Shown here: in pieces, positions 43,305-53,788 of the stretch | How the letters are laid out: each line of letters opens with the position of its first letter | Numbering within the stretch: position 1 is the stretch's first letter | Assembly (NCBI GenBank): GCA_029237695.1 | Contig: CM055265.1 | Location: 214,040,506-214,104,505, forward strand | Reading direction: 5' to 3' | DNA: 64,000 nt | DNA from: Conchocele bisecta | Taxonomy: Eukaryota; Mollusca; Bivalvia; Lucinida; Thyasiridae | Translations under genes and position numbers: made by a program | Notes under the pieces: model-generated | The model's database searches: none | Told to the model about the DNA's origin: nothing | Seen by the model: only the letters and a program-made list of their open reading frames with translations

Positions 43305-43365
43305 TTGATGGATTTACATTTATTGACCATAGGCTGCATAGCCTATGCTCAATAAATGTAAATCC
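43305..43365. repeat. Foldback of GGATTTACATTTATTGA
   Basis: GGATTTACATTTATTGACCATAGGC faces GCCTATGCTCAATAAATGTAAATCC around CATA, a near-perfect 25-bp stem; probably a small MITE. Confidence 0.7.
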
Positions 43366-43476
43366 TGCAATTGTTTACAAGAAAACATTGCTAATGTGAT
43401 ATTTACAGACTATCATAATATTGTACTTACGAACATTTTAGTCGTAAGAAGTTTAGTAAAACGTCCCCCTGATGTG

Positions 43477-43702
43477 CAGTGAAACCTCTACACCAGACAT
43501 CCTGGGAGATCCCAGGGTGTCTGGTTTAGAGGGAACCTCTCTAAACCAGACATCCTGGGAGATCCCGGGGTGTCTGGTTTAGAGGGAACCTCTCTACACC
43601 AGACATCCTGGGAGATCCCGTGGTGTCTTGTTTAGAGGGAACCTCTCTAAACCAGACATCCTGGGAGATCCCAAGGGTATCTGGTTTAAAGAGATTTCAC
43701 TG
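43477..43702. mobile_element. Tigger-type MITE array with internally duplicated palindromes
   Basis: Starts CAGTGAAACCTCTACACCAG and ends GAGATTTCACTG. In between, the palindromic unit AACCTCTCTAAACCAGACAT, CCTGGGAGATCCC, TGTCTGGTTTAGAGGG is repeated about three times with a period of about 62 bp. The unit is self-complementary, so it forms serial hairpins. Confidence 0.75.
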
Positions 43703-44410
43703 TAATTAAGTACTCCATGAACAAGTTGTCATTTTCAATCATGAACAGACACGACAATGAAATAAATTGCAACAAAACCCATCTAAATTAAACGTAATGA
43801 AGTCCCCCCCCCCCCCATGTTGTCCAGCTTAGAGAGGTCCTACTGTATGTATGGGAATTCTACTTTTCTAAGAGAGAGTGAGAATTAGTTTGAGTAGTTC
43901 ATTATGTCTCGCCCTCCTGTGACTGACAAAGATATACGAAGGAGAGTATTGACACAGTTGTAACGCCACTGGTGACACATTTATATACATTCACATCTTT
44001 CAATGCCCCAATTCAATTGAGAATATTTTTTTTTAAATTGTCAGTGGACAACCCATTTATTAATTTGTTATCGATAAGTAACAAACTTGTACAACAAAGT
44101 CGGCAACATACAGTGTGGATTCCGATCAGGCCTGCTGATGGTCAATCTGGTAGGATTCACCATGTTGGTCTGCACAATACATGTCATTCTCAAAGGTCAA
44201 TTGATATTAATTTGCAATATATTCTGAGGCAGTTACTATTTTAATGACAAGCTGAGAGAGGATTCCTTACGACATTTGCAACAATTGTAGATTTTGCTGG
44301 TGCTTGGCACATTCACTCGGTATGGTTATGGTCTAGTTTGTGTTGCTGATGACACTTCAATGACTGAGTGATAGAGAGCTAGGCCCTGATTAGACTTTTA
44401 ATAAATAGAA
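43703..44410. other. Intronic non-coding stretch
   Basis: Contains a C14 run (43806-43819) followed by a Tigger-type end (TAGAGAGGTCCTACTGTA, about 43830). No gene supported. Confidence 0.45.
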
Positions 44411-44619
44411 ATCAGTGGAACCTCTCCAAACCGGACCCTCGGGATGCTTAATTTAAATGTGTTTCACTGTTATGTAGCTCCGATTATAATGGCGTTCCAT
44501 GATTGAAAAGCCCTAGACTATGTCATGAAATTCTCACATGCATTAGTTACAGTGGATCCTCTCCAAACCGGACACCCATGGGGACCTCCCAGGGTGTCCG
44601 GTTTGGAGAGGTTCCACTG
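44411..44619. mobile_element. Two Tigger-type MITEs
   Basis: A degraded copy at 44411-44472 starts CAGTGGAACCTCTCCAAACC. A clean 70-bp palindromic copy (44550-44619) runs from CAGTGGATCCTCTCCAAACC to GGTTTGGAGAGGTTCCACTG, flanked by TA on both sides. Confidence 0.75.
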
Positions 44620-44762
44620 TATTTGCTTGTGTCTTTTATTATCAACTTTTTCAGGCTAGCCATGAAAGTGATGTTATCTACAAGACTAGAAAATGTGTAG
44701 AAATTATTCTTACACATTTTCTAGTCTTGCTCGATAACATTGGTATCAACAAAAGACATAAG

Positions 44763-45067
44763 CCAGTAGCCTATTTCACCAACATGGCAAAGTATACTTA
44801 TCTAGCAAAGTATACTTTGAAGGAGAAATTTTAAATTTAAGGATAAATTTATTAATTTTTATGATACTGACTTTATTACATTATTACTTTGGCTGTGATA
44901 ATGTAATAAATTCAGTATAATAATTCTGCATACTTTTAATCATCAAATATATGCCGTTGTTAGTTCTATATGTAATAATGCATTTCGGGATAAATAAATG
45001 ATTACTCTCTCAAAGTATACTTTGCTAGATAAGTATACTTTGCAATTTTGATGAAATCGGCTACTGG
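44763..45067. mobile_element. MITE, 305 bp, with 58-bp terminal inverted repeats
   Basis: The left end CCAGTAGCCTATTTCACCAA and the right end (read in reverse) CCAGTAGCCGATTTCATCAA match and continue inward with GCAAAGTATACTTATCTAGC. The palindromic AAGTATACTT core occurs twice in each arm. An inner pair, ACATTATTAC/GTAATAATG-like, adds symmetry. No coding. Confidence 0.75.
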
Positions 45068-45199
45068 CATTCTCTATGTGACTTTCTGCCATCAGCAACA
45101 TGTAAGTAGAACTTTTCTAAACCGGATATCAGAAAACATTATTGTGTTTAATTCTTGTCACGGTACGTAACTCACTATGTGGATAATATGTGTATTTGT

Positions 45200-45275
45200 G
45201 CCCGGCTAGCTCAGTTGGTTAGAGCGATGGTACGGTAAACCACCAGAGGTCCTGGGTTCGAGCCCCGGGCCAGAG
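45200..45275 (+). repeat. tRNA-like sequence, probably SINE head or tRNA pseudogene
   Basis: GCCCGGCTAGCTCAGTTGGT, TAGAGC forms a good D-arm with A box, and CTGGGTTCGAGCCCCGG a good T-arm with B box. The anticodon arm would carry GGT, but base 33 is C rather than T, and three of seven acceptor pairs fail. So a functional tRNA is unlikely; a tRNA-derived SINE is the better reading. Confidence 0.6.
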
Positions 45276-45448
45276 CACATTGTTCTCGCCCTGTGACATT
45301 CTGATAGGGGTTCTCTGTAATGATACTGTGTAGTTATGGTGGCAAAACACACACATTTGATTATATGCACAAATTATAGTTCAAACGATCTAAACCGGAC
45401 ACCCCGGGGACCTCCAGGACGTCTGATATGGAGAGGTTTCATGCTAGT

Positions 45449-45541
45449 AATTGAAGGGATCAATGGAAGACGGGGGGGGTGGAAGACGGGGGGGGGGGCC
45501 CCTAATTGACTCAGCCCCTTGTTTCCACTGACCCCTTCAAT
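45449..45541. repeat. Foldback with G-runs upstream of the second host exon
   Basis: AATTGAAGGGATCAATGGAA faces TTCCACTGACCCCTTCAATT. The loop holds two G-rich runs (GACGGGGGGGGTGGAAGACGGGGGGGGGGG) that could adopt G-quadruplex-like structures. The right arm ends 20 bp before the splice acceptor. Confidence 0.6.
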
Positions 45542-45560
45542 TGTCTTATAAATATTGCAG

Positions 45561-45665
45561 CCAATCGCGGATGAGGACGGGCAAGATACTGCGGCAATGA
45601 CGAGTGACGACTGTCAGCAGGAATTGCAGAACATCATTGTCACCAACCTCTCCAAGATAAGGGAG
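45561..45665 (+). CDS. Host gene exon, unidentified product
   Basis: Acceptor TATAAATATTGCAG precedes and donor GAG|GTAAGA follows. The 105 bases are exactly 35 open codons: PIADEDGQDTAAMTSDDCQQ, then ELQNIIVTNLSKIRE. The composition is protein-like and acidic, unlike the surrounding repeats. Phase 0 on both sides, as for the exon at 22271-22411, consistent with the same + strand gene. I do not recognise the product. The two Polintons would then lie in consecutive introns of this gene. Confidence 0.65.
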
Positions 45666-46640
45666 GTAAGACTTCTGTACTAGTTCATCAGTCACGGCAG
45701 AGTTACACATCTCTACCTGCGGTTTCTGGGCCCAATTGGGATATAAAAGCCACCAGATGGCGCTGGGCAGGCTTTTTGATAATTTTATGCATGCTTCACT
45801 TCAGGGACACATTTTCAGATATTTTAGAAATACCACTGAACAAATAAGTACACTATTTCACACAGACATAGATAATGCAACTATGAAAGGTTTAGAAAAA
45901 TTCGGATTTAAGAAAACAAATGTAAATGTGCTTTTGAAGTAATACAATGTACTCAACTGATAACTGATTCAAACTTGCCGGGCGGAGCATAGCTGTTACA
46001 TATGTAATTCATTCATAGAGCTGAGTTCATGACCCGACATTGTAAACAACCCCACGTGTTTAGTGATAACGCTAACAGCTATAACTGCCTGTATGGTCAA
46101 CATCAGATAGTGTGCCAGCCGCACAACTTTGATTTTGGACAGTAATATCAAATTAAATATGTGTTTGGTATGGACATAACAAGGTGAATGAAACAAAACC
46201 ATGGTTTAAGAGACCAGCAAGAGAAATATGTCGCCTAGAACTTGATACAGTGGCTGTGAAAATGCAGTATATACTAATTATAAACAGCATATACCGGTAC
46301 TCGGGTTGGTATGCACATTCACAAAACAGCATGTATGTGCAATCTGATCTGGAATTTACATGACTACATGAATTCAAGTTTGCTAGCAGCCTTATTTCCT
46401 GTATCCTAACACATATACCAGTATGGCTATTTCAACACTGGTCTCTAATTAGCTGTCAGCATATCAGTGATTCTATATTTTATGTACCGTACATATTGGT
46501 GCCGTTTTTCTAGTTTCGATGTAGAACCAATAATTCATTTAACTGTGTTTATTCCATTGGGTGACAGTTCAGTTGTTACATTTATAATAGTATAGCCAAT
46601 TGTTCTCGTCATTTTTGTCGCGCCTGCTTTAGCAGAGGCA
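45666..46640. other. Intronic stretch without a supported gene
   Basis: A 68-codon frame at 45736-45942 has fairly natural composition (for example IRYFRNTTEQ-like helix), but no splice context or homology that I recognise. The rest is non-coding. Confidence 0.4.
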
Positions 46641-47845
46641 CGACTATAGTCGGCGCTTTTTCCGTCGTCGTCGTCCGCGTCGTTCACATCAATGTTTGTC
46701 TAGGGATGATGCTTCATTACGCACACCCCCACATCCAAATTTTGAAGGTCAAGGTCATTTATTTCCTTGTAATGTTCACCGGTTTTGTAACAGAAATGCG
46801 TTGAAAGTTATTGTTTTTTCACAATATCTCTTTAACCCCTTGCCAGACTTTGATAATATTTCACATCAATGTTTGTCTAGGGATGATGCTTCATTACGCA
46901 CACCCCCACATCCAAAGTCTCAAGGTCAAGGTCATTTATTTACTTGTAATGTTCACCGGTTTTGTAACAGAAATACGTTAAAGTTATTGTTTTTTCACAA
47001 TATCTCTTTAACCCCTTGCCAGACTTTGATAATATTTCACATCAATGTTTGTCTAGGGATGATGCTTCATTACGCACACCCCCCACATCCAAATTATCAA
47101 GGTCAAGGTCATTTATTTACTTGTAATGTTCACCGGTTTTGTAACAGAAATACGTTAAAGTTATTGTTTTTTCACAATATCTCTTTAACACCTTGCCAGA
47201 CTTTGATAATATTTCACATCAATGTTTGTCTAGGGATGATGCTTCATTACACACACCCCCACATCCAAATTCTCAAGGTCATGGTCATTTATTTACTTGT
47301 AATGTTCACCGGTTTTGTAACAGAAATGCGTTAAAGTTATTGTTGTTTTTTCACAATATCTCTTTAACCCCTTGCCAGACATTGATATATTTCATTCAAT
47401 GTTTGTCTAGGGATGATGCTTCATTACGCACACCCCCACATCCAAAGTCTGAAGGTCAAGGTCATTTATTTACTTGTAATGTTCACCGGTTTTGTAACAG
47501 AAATGCGTTAAAGTTATTGTTTTTTCACAATATCTCTTTAACCCCTTGCCAGACTTTGATAATGTTTCACATCAATGTTTGTCTAGGAATGATGCTTCAT
47601 TACGCACACCCCCACATCCAAATTTTGAAGGTCAGGGTCATTTATTTACTTGTAATGTTCACCGGATTTGTAACAGAAATGCGTTAAAGTTATTGTTTTT
47701 TCACAATATCTCTTTAAACCCTTTCCAGACATTGATAATATTTCACATCAATGTTTGTCTACGGATGCTGCTTCATTATGCACACCCCAACATCCAAATT
47801 CTGAAGGTCAAGGTAATTTATTTACTTGTAATGTTCATGGTCAAA
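46641..47845. repeat. Tandem array, unit about 177 bp, about 7 copies
   Basis: Units start CACATCAATGTTTGTCTAGG and contain CCACATCCAAATT, AAGGTCAAGGTCATTTATTT and GTTCACCGGTTTTGTAACAG. Starts fall at about 46686, 46861, 47036, 47215, 47393, 47569 and 47745. A GTCGTCGTCCG leader (about 46660) precedes, as for the 440-bp satellite. The unit is close to a multiple of three, so long but meaningless open frames cross it. Confidence 0.9.
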
Positions 47846-48484
47846 TGCCTCGGCAGCCGCGACACCGCTTCCGTGGCGGAATTCTTGTATATATTTTATT
47901 TCCACTTCAAGGGATCAGGTGTCTCAGAAATGTCATTTCCGTTACATACATTTACATGACGTAAATATAGCTTTACATTTACATTTTTTTCTTTTCAACG
48001 GCATAAAACATAAAACTGAAGGGGCATCTATTTAGAAAAGTGTGAAGAATATGGTAAGCTAATTGTATTAGTTTGAAACAGAGAAATTTAGTAGCAAGTC
48101 GTGGAATTTCTCATTTATGGTAACCCAACAACATGTATTTAATATGAATCAGTAAAGTTAAGCAAAACAAAATAGCTTGGCATGTAACAGAATGCCGTGT
48201 TTTACCACATGTACCAAACATCGTTATAAAGCTACATTTAATTAATTGCACAGCCTCCAAAAATATGGGCGTAACGGAAATGATTATGTAACTGTAATGA
48301 CAAAATGTAACGGTAATTACTTTCCATTTATTTAAAATCCTAATACAGCATATATAACAAATATATTTATACTTTGAATATGCTGTACAATATAACTTCA
48401 AGTTAGTGTTTACTTTTAATGTGATTGCCAATAGAAACCCACACTCCTTGAAGCTGTGTCTGTTTTTTGTTGTTTCAGAGCTTT
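47846..48484. other. Intronic non-coding stretch
   Basis: No gene, RNA or clear inverted repeat is supported between the tandem array and the left end of Polinton 2. Confidence 0.45.
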
Positions 48485-48560
48485 AGTAGTAGTAAGGGAG
48501 TCAAAATGATACCACCTACCGTGGTATCATTTACAACCCTCTATAATACCCCCACCACCC
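48485..48560. repeat. Polinton 2 left terminus with shortened foldback
   Basis: AATGATACCAC faces GTGGTATCATT around CTACC (48505-48535), with weaker outer pairing (AGGGAG / CCCTCT). Compared with Polinton 1 the GC-rich loop (about 45 bp) is missing. Confidence 0.65.
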
Positions 48561-48767
48561 CCGAAAATCAAAAAATTGGTTAACGAGGAAAATTGGGTCT
48601 CCCGACAGCAAATTTATGAATTTTTGGAGAAAATAATTTTGAAAAGAGGGAGTCCCAATTATATTGGTAATTGACTTTTGAAAGTATATTGGTGTCATAA
48701 ATACATCATGTTTTTTTTCACGTCCAATTGAAAACAGAAAAAACGAGTACCAATATTATTAGAGAAA

Positions 48768-48998
48768 ATGGATAATACAATACAATTTGAATTGAAAATT
48801 TTTAATGACTGTGTTGAAGAAGTTTACAAAGAATACGGGGGTTATAATCCTGTATATAAATTCTATAAAATGAGAACACTAGGCGATATCGAATATATGA
48901 AATACCAGCGTAATTTATTACGCTCCGATAAAATCGTTACATTTCCAATATTATACGGCAATTATGTCAACTATACAAGAGGCAAATACGAACATTAA
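48768..48998 (+). CDS. Small ORF near the Polinton 2 terminus, unknown
   Basis: ATG in the context GAGAAAATGG opens 76 codons: MDNTIQFELKIFNDCVEEVY, then an aromatic-rich C-terminal half (YGGYNPVYKFYKMRTLGDIE). Composition is natural, charged and Tyr-rich. There is no counterpart in Polinton 1. It sits between the left terminus and the shared subterminal block, outside the core gene set, so it may be an accessory gene or a chance frame in AT-rich DNA. Confidence 0.4.
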   Translation: MDNTIQFELKIFNDCVEEVYKEYGGYNPVYKFYKMRTLGDIEYMKYQRNLLRSDKIVTFPILYGNYVNYTRGKYEH

Positions 48999-49189
48999 GA
49001 CAGATAATGCGTATCGGATATGAAACTAAGGCGTATTAACAAAATACAAAAATTTTAAAACCCAACGATTCGTTTACGAACGTACATTTCTACGATATCG
49101 CTTATAAATTTATATTGTAATCACAACACCAAGCAGACGACAATGTTTCACTTAAACTGTTTATAAACACGCAAATTATGTGTCCTACC

Positions 49190-49440
49190 TTACACGTATA
49201 TTAAGTCTCCATTTTATAGAGAGATTACACGATTACGTCTTCCGGGATGAAACATAAACACACTATAATATATACTACACACACGGCTATTTATAGCCTT
49301 ATCGATGGTATGTAAACGGGCTATCGATTTACACAGGTGGTGTACACAGTTTATAAACACACTGTAATATATATTACACACACGGCTATTAATAGCCTTA
49401 TCGATGGTATGTAAACAGGCTATCGATTGTTAAGTTTATA
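49190..49440. repeat. Polinton 2 subterminal block, locally duplicated
   Basis: Matches 40200-40440 of Polinton 1 (ACACGATTAC, CTTCCGGGATG, TATACTACACACACG). A unit containing GGCTATTTATAGCC, TTATCGATGGTATGTAAAC and GGCTATCGAT is repeated in tandem (about 49255-49330 and 49343-49430). Confidence 0.7.
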
Positions 49441-49514
49441 TACGAGAAGTAAACACAGTTTGGTGTCGGGACGCCGACATTAATATCTCAACAGTGAGAT
49501 AAGTTTCGCTACAT

Positions 49515-49745
49515 ATAATTCACTCTGGCCGCTCTGCACATTATAGCGGATGGAGGTAACGATGAGGTGGGGTCCGCGGCATCGGTCCAATGATGGGGTG
49601 GAGGAGATGTGAGTGCAACACACCTCGCTAAGCCGAAAAAATAAAAATATAGAAGAAATTTAAACGAAGGCTTAGCGGGGTGGACCCAGAAGGGTTTTGC
49701 TGGCGCGGGTTCGAGCCTCGGTGGAACCTAAAACTTTTTTTCTTT
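49515..49745 (+). ncRNA. Candidate pol III-transcribed tRNA-like RNA, Polinton 2
   Basis: Stem CCTCGCTAAGCC (49623) / GGCTTAGCGGGG (49669) replaces the Polinton 1 stem with a different sequence but keeps pairing (one G-T). The following GGGTGGACCCAGAAGGGTTT, TGCTGGCGCGGGTTCGAGCC is almost the same as in Polinton 1. A-box-like TTAGCGGGGTGG and B-box GGTTCGAGCCT are about 35 bases apart. A T7 run at about 49735 follows. The + orientation is the same in the window as for the Polinton 1 copy although the element is inverted. Confidence 0.6.
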
Positions 49746-49865
49746 TTAAATTGTTAATAATTTTCCTAAAATTAATTAATAAATTGTTTAATGCACCAAT
49801 ATAATTAATTTTTAATAATAATTATAATTTTAATTTAAATTAATTATAAAATTAATTATTTTATA

Positions 49866-50395
49866 AAATATCACAATGGTGCTGTAACATTTCTTCCGAC
49901 TTTATCTCCAAGTTTTTCCCTAAATTTATCCCAATCAGTACACTCAATCTTGGGCACGGTGGCGCGTGCCTTGATTCTTATATCATTTTTTAATTTTTCA
50001 TATCTCCGCATTTCTTCCACCACGGATTCAAACTCTAAATTTGATATTTTCTATCGGCCAACGCTTTGGACACCATAACGTCGATGCTATTTTTCTTAGA
50101 CCTGGCGAGAACGGATATTCTATCATGTTTTCTACATTTTTTTCTCGAGTTTTCCACCCGACGCCCTCCCAATTACCATACACAACAACCAGAAACGGCC
50201 GACACCGCACATAAAATCCCCGCTACGGGAACCGTTATAATGGTGGATATAGTTGCAGCTGTCCCCGCCCCACACAACACAGAAACACTCGCCAGAGCCG
50301 TGCTAGATACTTCAGCCATGTTCACCGCGCGCCTATATTTTTTTAGCGTTTCTTTTTCTATTTGTATATTCTCTAACTAAAATATCCTGCATAGC
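49866..50395 (-). pseudogene. Polinton 2 membrane protein, broken
   Basis: Minus-strand translation from about 50395 shows AKKYRRAVN (about 50340-50310) with the following hydrophobic stretch and KHDRISVLARSKKNSIDVMV (about 50130-50070), matching the Polinton 1 gene at 39276. A stop and at least two frameshifts occur before the C-terminus. Confidence 0.65.
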
Positions 50396-50519
50396 GACGA
50401 TATTATTCAACCTAAATCTGAACTTCTTTCGTTAATTGTACACAGTGTTGATGGAGTGGTATTGACAATTGGAAGCGTTGATTCGTTCATATTTAAATTT
50501 ACAAATTTATTTCAATATA

Positions 50520-51624
50520 TTAGTATTTATAAAATAAGTTCAATTAACAACGAGACAATAGTGGAAGAACTCTCTAGTCACCGATTTTCGTAACAAAGTT
50601 AATAACACTACTTTGGGAAAGTCTAATTCGATCATTACCGGCGAACGAAACAATCGTCGAACTATCTCCAGAGATTTTAGTGACTCCAACCCCCCGTTCT
50701 TCCCCATCTACTACAATATTTATCGCGACCGCGCCCACAGGTTTACCATTAGCATTAACCGAGCAGACCGCCATTTGGATAACTTCACCCGCGGCTGTCA
50801 TAGTGTATCCCCCATATTTATTACTCGCTTTGGCACCGAACGAATATTCATAGTGACCCCTCAATCAATGGGCCCCGCTTCTCAGCCCAAACTGTTATGA
50901 CACGTTTTGGCGTTTTTTTTCATTTTTTTCACTATTCCCGGCAAACGCCTTGTTTGCGTTATATGCCTCAGTACGAATCTTATAAGAGGCCTCCTCAAGA
51001 GCTTTGGTCGCGGCTATACGATCATGTTTTCAGTTTATCAGAAACTTCGGTTATTTTTTCCATCTAGTTCGGTAAGTGCCGCTTCTCTGCTGAGAGAGTC
51101 CTCTAAGCACAACGCATCATAAGCCTCCGTGAATGGTCGCCTGGTGGCCTTCTAAGCTTTATCAATACCCGACCGGGCCTCTTTTTGAAATTCGGTTATT
51201 TTTCCATCTAGTTCAGCAACCGCCGCCTCTCTGATGAGAGAGTCCTCTGAGCGCAACACCTCATAAGCCTTCGCAATGGCTACCTTGTGGTCTTCTCGGG
51301 CTTTCTCAACCCCCGACCGGGCCTCTTTTTGAAATTCGGTTATTTTTCCATCTAGTTCGGTAAGTGTCGCTTCTCTGTTGATAGAGTCCTCTAAGAGCAA
51401 CACCCTATAAGCTTCCGTAATATCCGCCTGGTGGTCTTCTCGGGCTTTCTCAATACCCGTTCGGACTCCATCAAGGCCCTCGATATAGTTCTATTGATCA
51501 AGGCCTTTGTTTTTTGGGTAGTTAAAAAGTCGCCCTCTGTCGGGATGAATCCCCCTTCTGCCGGTTCCAAATTATTTGAATTTGTCACCCAATCGGAAGA
51601 ACTACCTGGTCCGTATATACTCAT
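50520..51624 (-). pseudogene. Polinton 2 fibre-like protein with repeated coiled-coil stalk
   Basis: The start MSIYGPGSSS (51624) equals that of Polinton 1. The stalk is much longer: a 48-residue unit (144 bp) with AELDGKITEFQKEARSG is repeated at about 51335-51470, 51191-51334 and 51046-51190. The head (50864-50574) has YEYSFGAKASNKYGGYTM and VINFVTKIGD. Frameshifts near 51400, 51150, 50890 and 50575 break it. It appears to be an attachment fibre with variable stalk length. Confidence 0.7.
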
Positions 51625-51689
51625 AATGTTGATAATATATATTACGAACATACGTTTAATTCTAAATAATTAATTTGAAATTTCTAGGA

Positions 51690-52364
51690 CTACCGAAATC
51701 GGTAATCGTTCTTCAACTCTCGCCCTTTATCATCAAGAATAGAAATCTTCAACTCGTGGATGTGTCCCGATTCCAAAACTTTCATCTCGGGGTGTGGGAA
51801 GTCTAAGGTCAGGGTCTCACCATAGAAACAGTCGCTGGCGGCACGGTTTTCAGTAATGTGCTGGGGGATCCGTCTACCGTGTTGTAACGATGTGTTCAAC
51901 ACCCGATCCAGTTGCACCCTGAGAGTTTTCGTGAAGGTGAAGTCCACTGGATTATCACCGACGTACTCACCCGGGGTAAACACTCCTTTGTATTTGAGGA
52001 GTATGTCACTCTAAAACCGAGTTGAATACCCAACCCCACCGGGGAGACCACTACCTTATTATCACTGCTGATGGTCATTGTTGCGAGCCCGGTAGCATTC
52101 GATATTGTGAGGTTGATTATACCGTCAAGCTCTGAGTTGACAAAATCTTTGAGCTGTCTTATTCCCCACAGTCCGTGAGGCAGCTTTACACCGAATTGTT
52201 GTCCATCCTTCACATAGTAAAACCCTTCGCTCTTCCCCACATTCTGCCATCCAACCGTGAAGGTGATTGATCTAAGGCCTACCCGGCGTTGTCCGCAGCA
52301 GTTGTCTATTAATTTTTTGAAGTTCACAACTCCCTTTTTGAACATTAGTGATAGTAGCAAACAT
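51690..52364 (-). pseudogene. Polinton 2 probable penton protein
   Basis: The ATG at 52364 faces the divergent start at 52380. LRSITFTVGWQNVGKSEGF and a later SPVGLGIQLGFRVTYSS match the Polinton 1 gene. The C-terminus reads SGHIHELKISILDDKGRELK, probably the more authentic end. Frameshifts near 52310, 51990 and 51890. Confidence 0.65.
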
Positions 52365-52379
52365 AATAATAATCTATCA
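52365..52379. promoter_or_regulatory. 15-bp gap between divergent start codons
   Basis: CAT, then AATAATAATCTATCA, then ATG. It is the same arrangement as 38050-38063 in Polinton 1, with different bases but the same spacing. Confidence 0.6.
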
Positions 52380-53788
52380 ATGGATACAAAAGCATTTAGC
52401 TTTAACTCTAATGCAAAGTATAAAGTTGGTGGTTATACGCTCAAAAGAACACCATTGGTTGGCTTGTGCACCCTAAAATAAGAGTCAGTTTGGGCATGGG
52501 TTTCGACACAAATTTCACTAACATATTTGAGAAATATAGGGTGACCAAGATTAGTACGGTGGATGGGGTAAACAGATGGCGGGCAACTCCGATGCAGTTC
52601 TGGCAGAACCAACTAAATTTTGCCGTTTGGTGGTGGCCACAACGGGTGTGGTGTATCTTTCGGAGACCACATAAAACCAAGTAACAGCATGATGAGCAGT
52701 AGCTTATACAACTTTCATGTTTATTATACTATTAGAAGGATTTTGAAAGAATTACGTGTTCCACTACCTCAAGACGACGGGTGGAATCCCATTTCCAACA
52801 CATACAAACCGTAAGGAGTTCGAACGGATATGTGACGAATTTGGTGTGAACCCAAACCGTGATTGGAAACAAAAAGTTTACACCAAGAAACGATTCAATG
52901 GGCGACCCCTTTTTTGAAGAAGCTGGAAATGATGTAAAAGTTGTTGATGGCACATTCGATAGCAGCACTATGAGGTACACGTCAAGTTTCCTAATACATA
53001 AAAGACCAAGTTTTTTTCTTGATATGTTCTCAGATAAAACCTACTACCAAACATATCCGGCTTCACTACACCAACCATCTAAAGTTGGAATAGCATGGAG
53101 TACATTTATATTAGATAAAAGCACTGGATTTACTCAGGCCGGGGTTACTCGCCTCAACGACTCCATTCGTTACATATGTGGTGGGCTATACTAGGTGCAC
53201 AAAAACAAACTCGCAGTTCTATAATAGGATTCGGAACAGCGTTTGACGCGCAAAAACAGTTCTTGGTACTTGTTGAGGACGCCATCTCAGCTAAGGTGGA
53301 CCTGGAGAAGGCGATCCAGAATTAATCAAGACGTTTTGCAGACTGCCAGCACCCCAGTGGACTATGTATTTGGAATAGGTCTTTATATGGCGCCGAGCAA
53401 TATGATACTACGAGACGACCCGGTTGATGGTTACAATAATCAGATCGTAATCGCCACCGCCAATCAAAAAATCGGTCACAACGGTAACGTGAACACGGAT
53501 ATCATCAAGCGCACCCCAAAATGATCGGCGCGGAGTTGTAAATTCAAATAAATAAATTTTAAAAAAGATTTCATAAAACCCCCAAAACACAAAATGGATA
53601 CACCTCCCTCAACACAATCGAACCCAGTACCCCCAATTTGTAAATTGGATGCACCATCGAGTTCCATCAACAATGTTGAAACACCAATCATCAACAATGT
53701 TGAAATTGGAAGCACAACACACGAGGAGGAGAAATTAGCGCTCGTCGTCGCCCTCGTGGCGATCGGACTATTTACGCTTTGGTTTTAG
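52380..53788 (+). pseudogene. Polinton 2 tail-anchored conserved protein (NFAVW family)
   Basis: Starts with a frame containing AFSFNSNAKY. Later segments: ATPMQFWQNQLNFAVW (about 52590-52635), YTIRRILKELRVPLPQDDGW (about 52724-52790), KSTGFTQAGVTRLNDSIR (about 53115-53170), VDYVFGIGLYMAPSNMILRD (53357-53416), and a C-terminal THEEEKLALVVALVAIGLFT anchor. At least six frameshifts or stops. The 3' end overlaps the coiled-coil gene by about 20 bp, as in Polinton 1. Confidence 0.7.

Noticed and set aside
45200..45275. Functional tRNA-Thr gene
   Set aside because: Base 33 is C, three acceptor pairs fail and one anticodon-stem pair fails; a SINE head or pseudogene fits better.
46696..47959. Open frames of up to 212 codons with repeated CHGNVHRFCNRN-like strings
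   Set aside because: They follow the 177-bp tandem unit, and indels shift the frame between units.
48485..48560. Exact target duplication for Polinton 2
   Set aside because: Only the left end is in the window and its first bases (AGTAGTAGT) are ambiguous by 3 bp.
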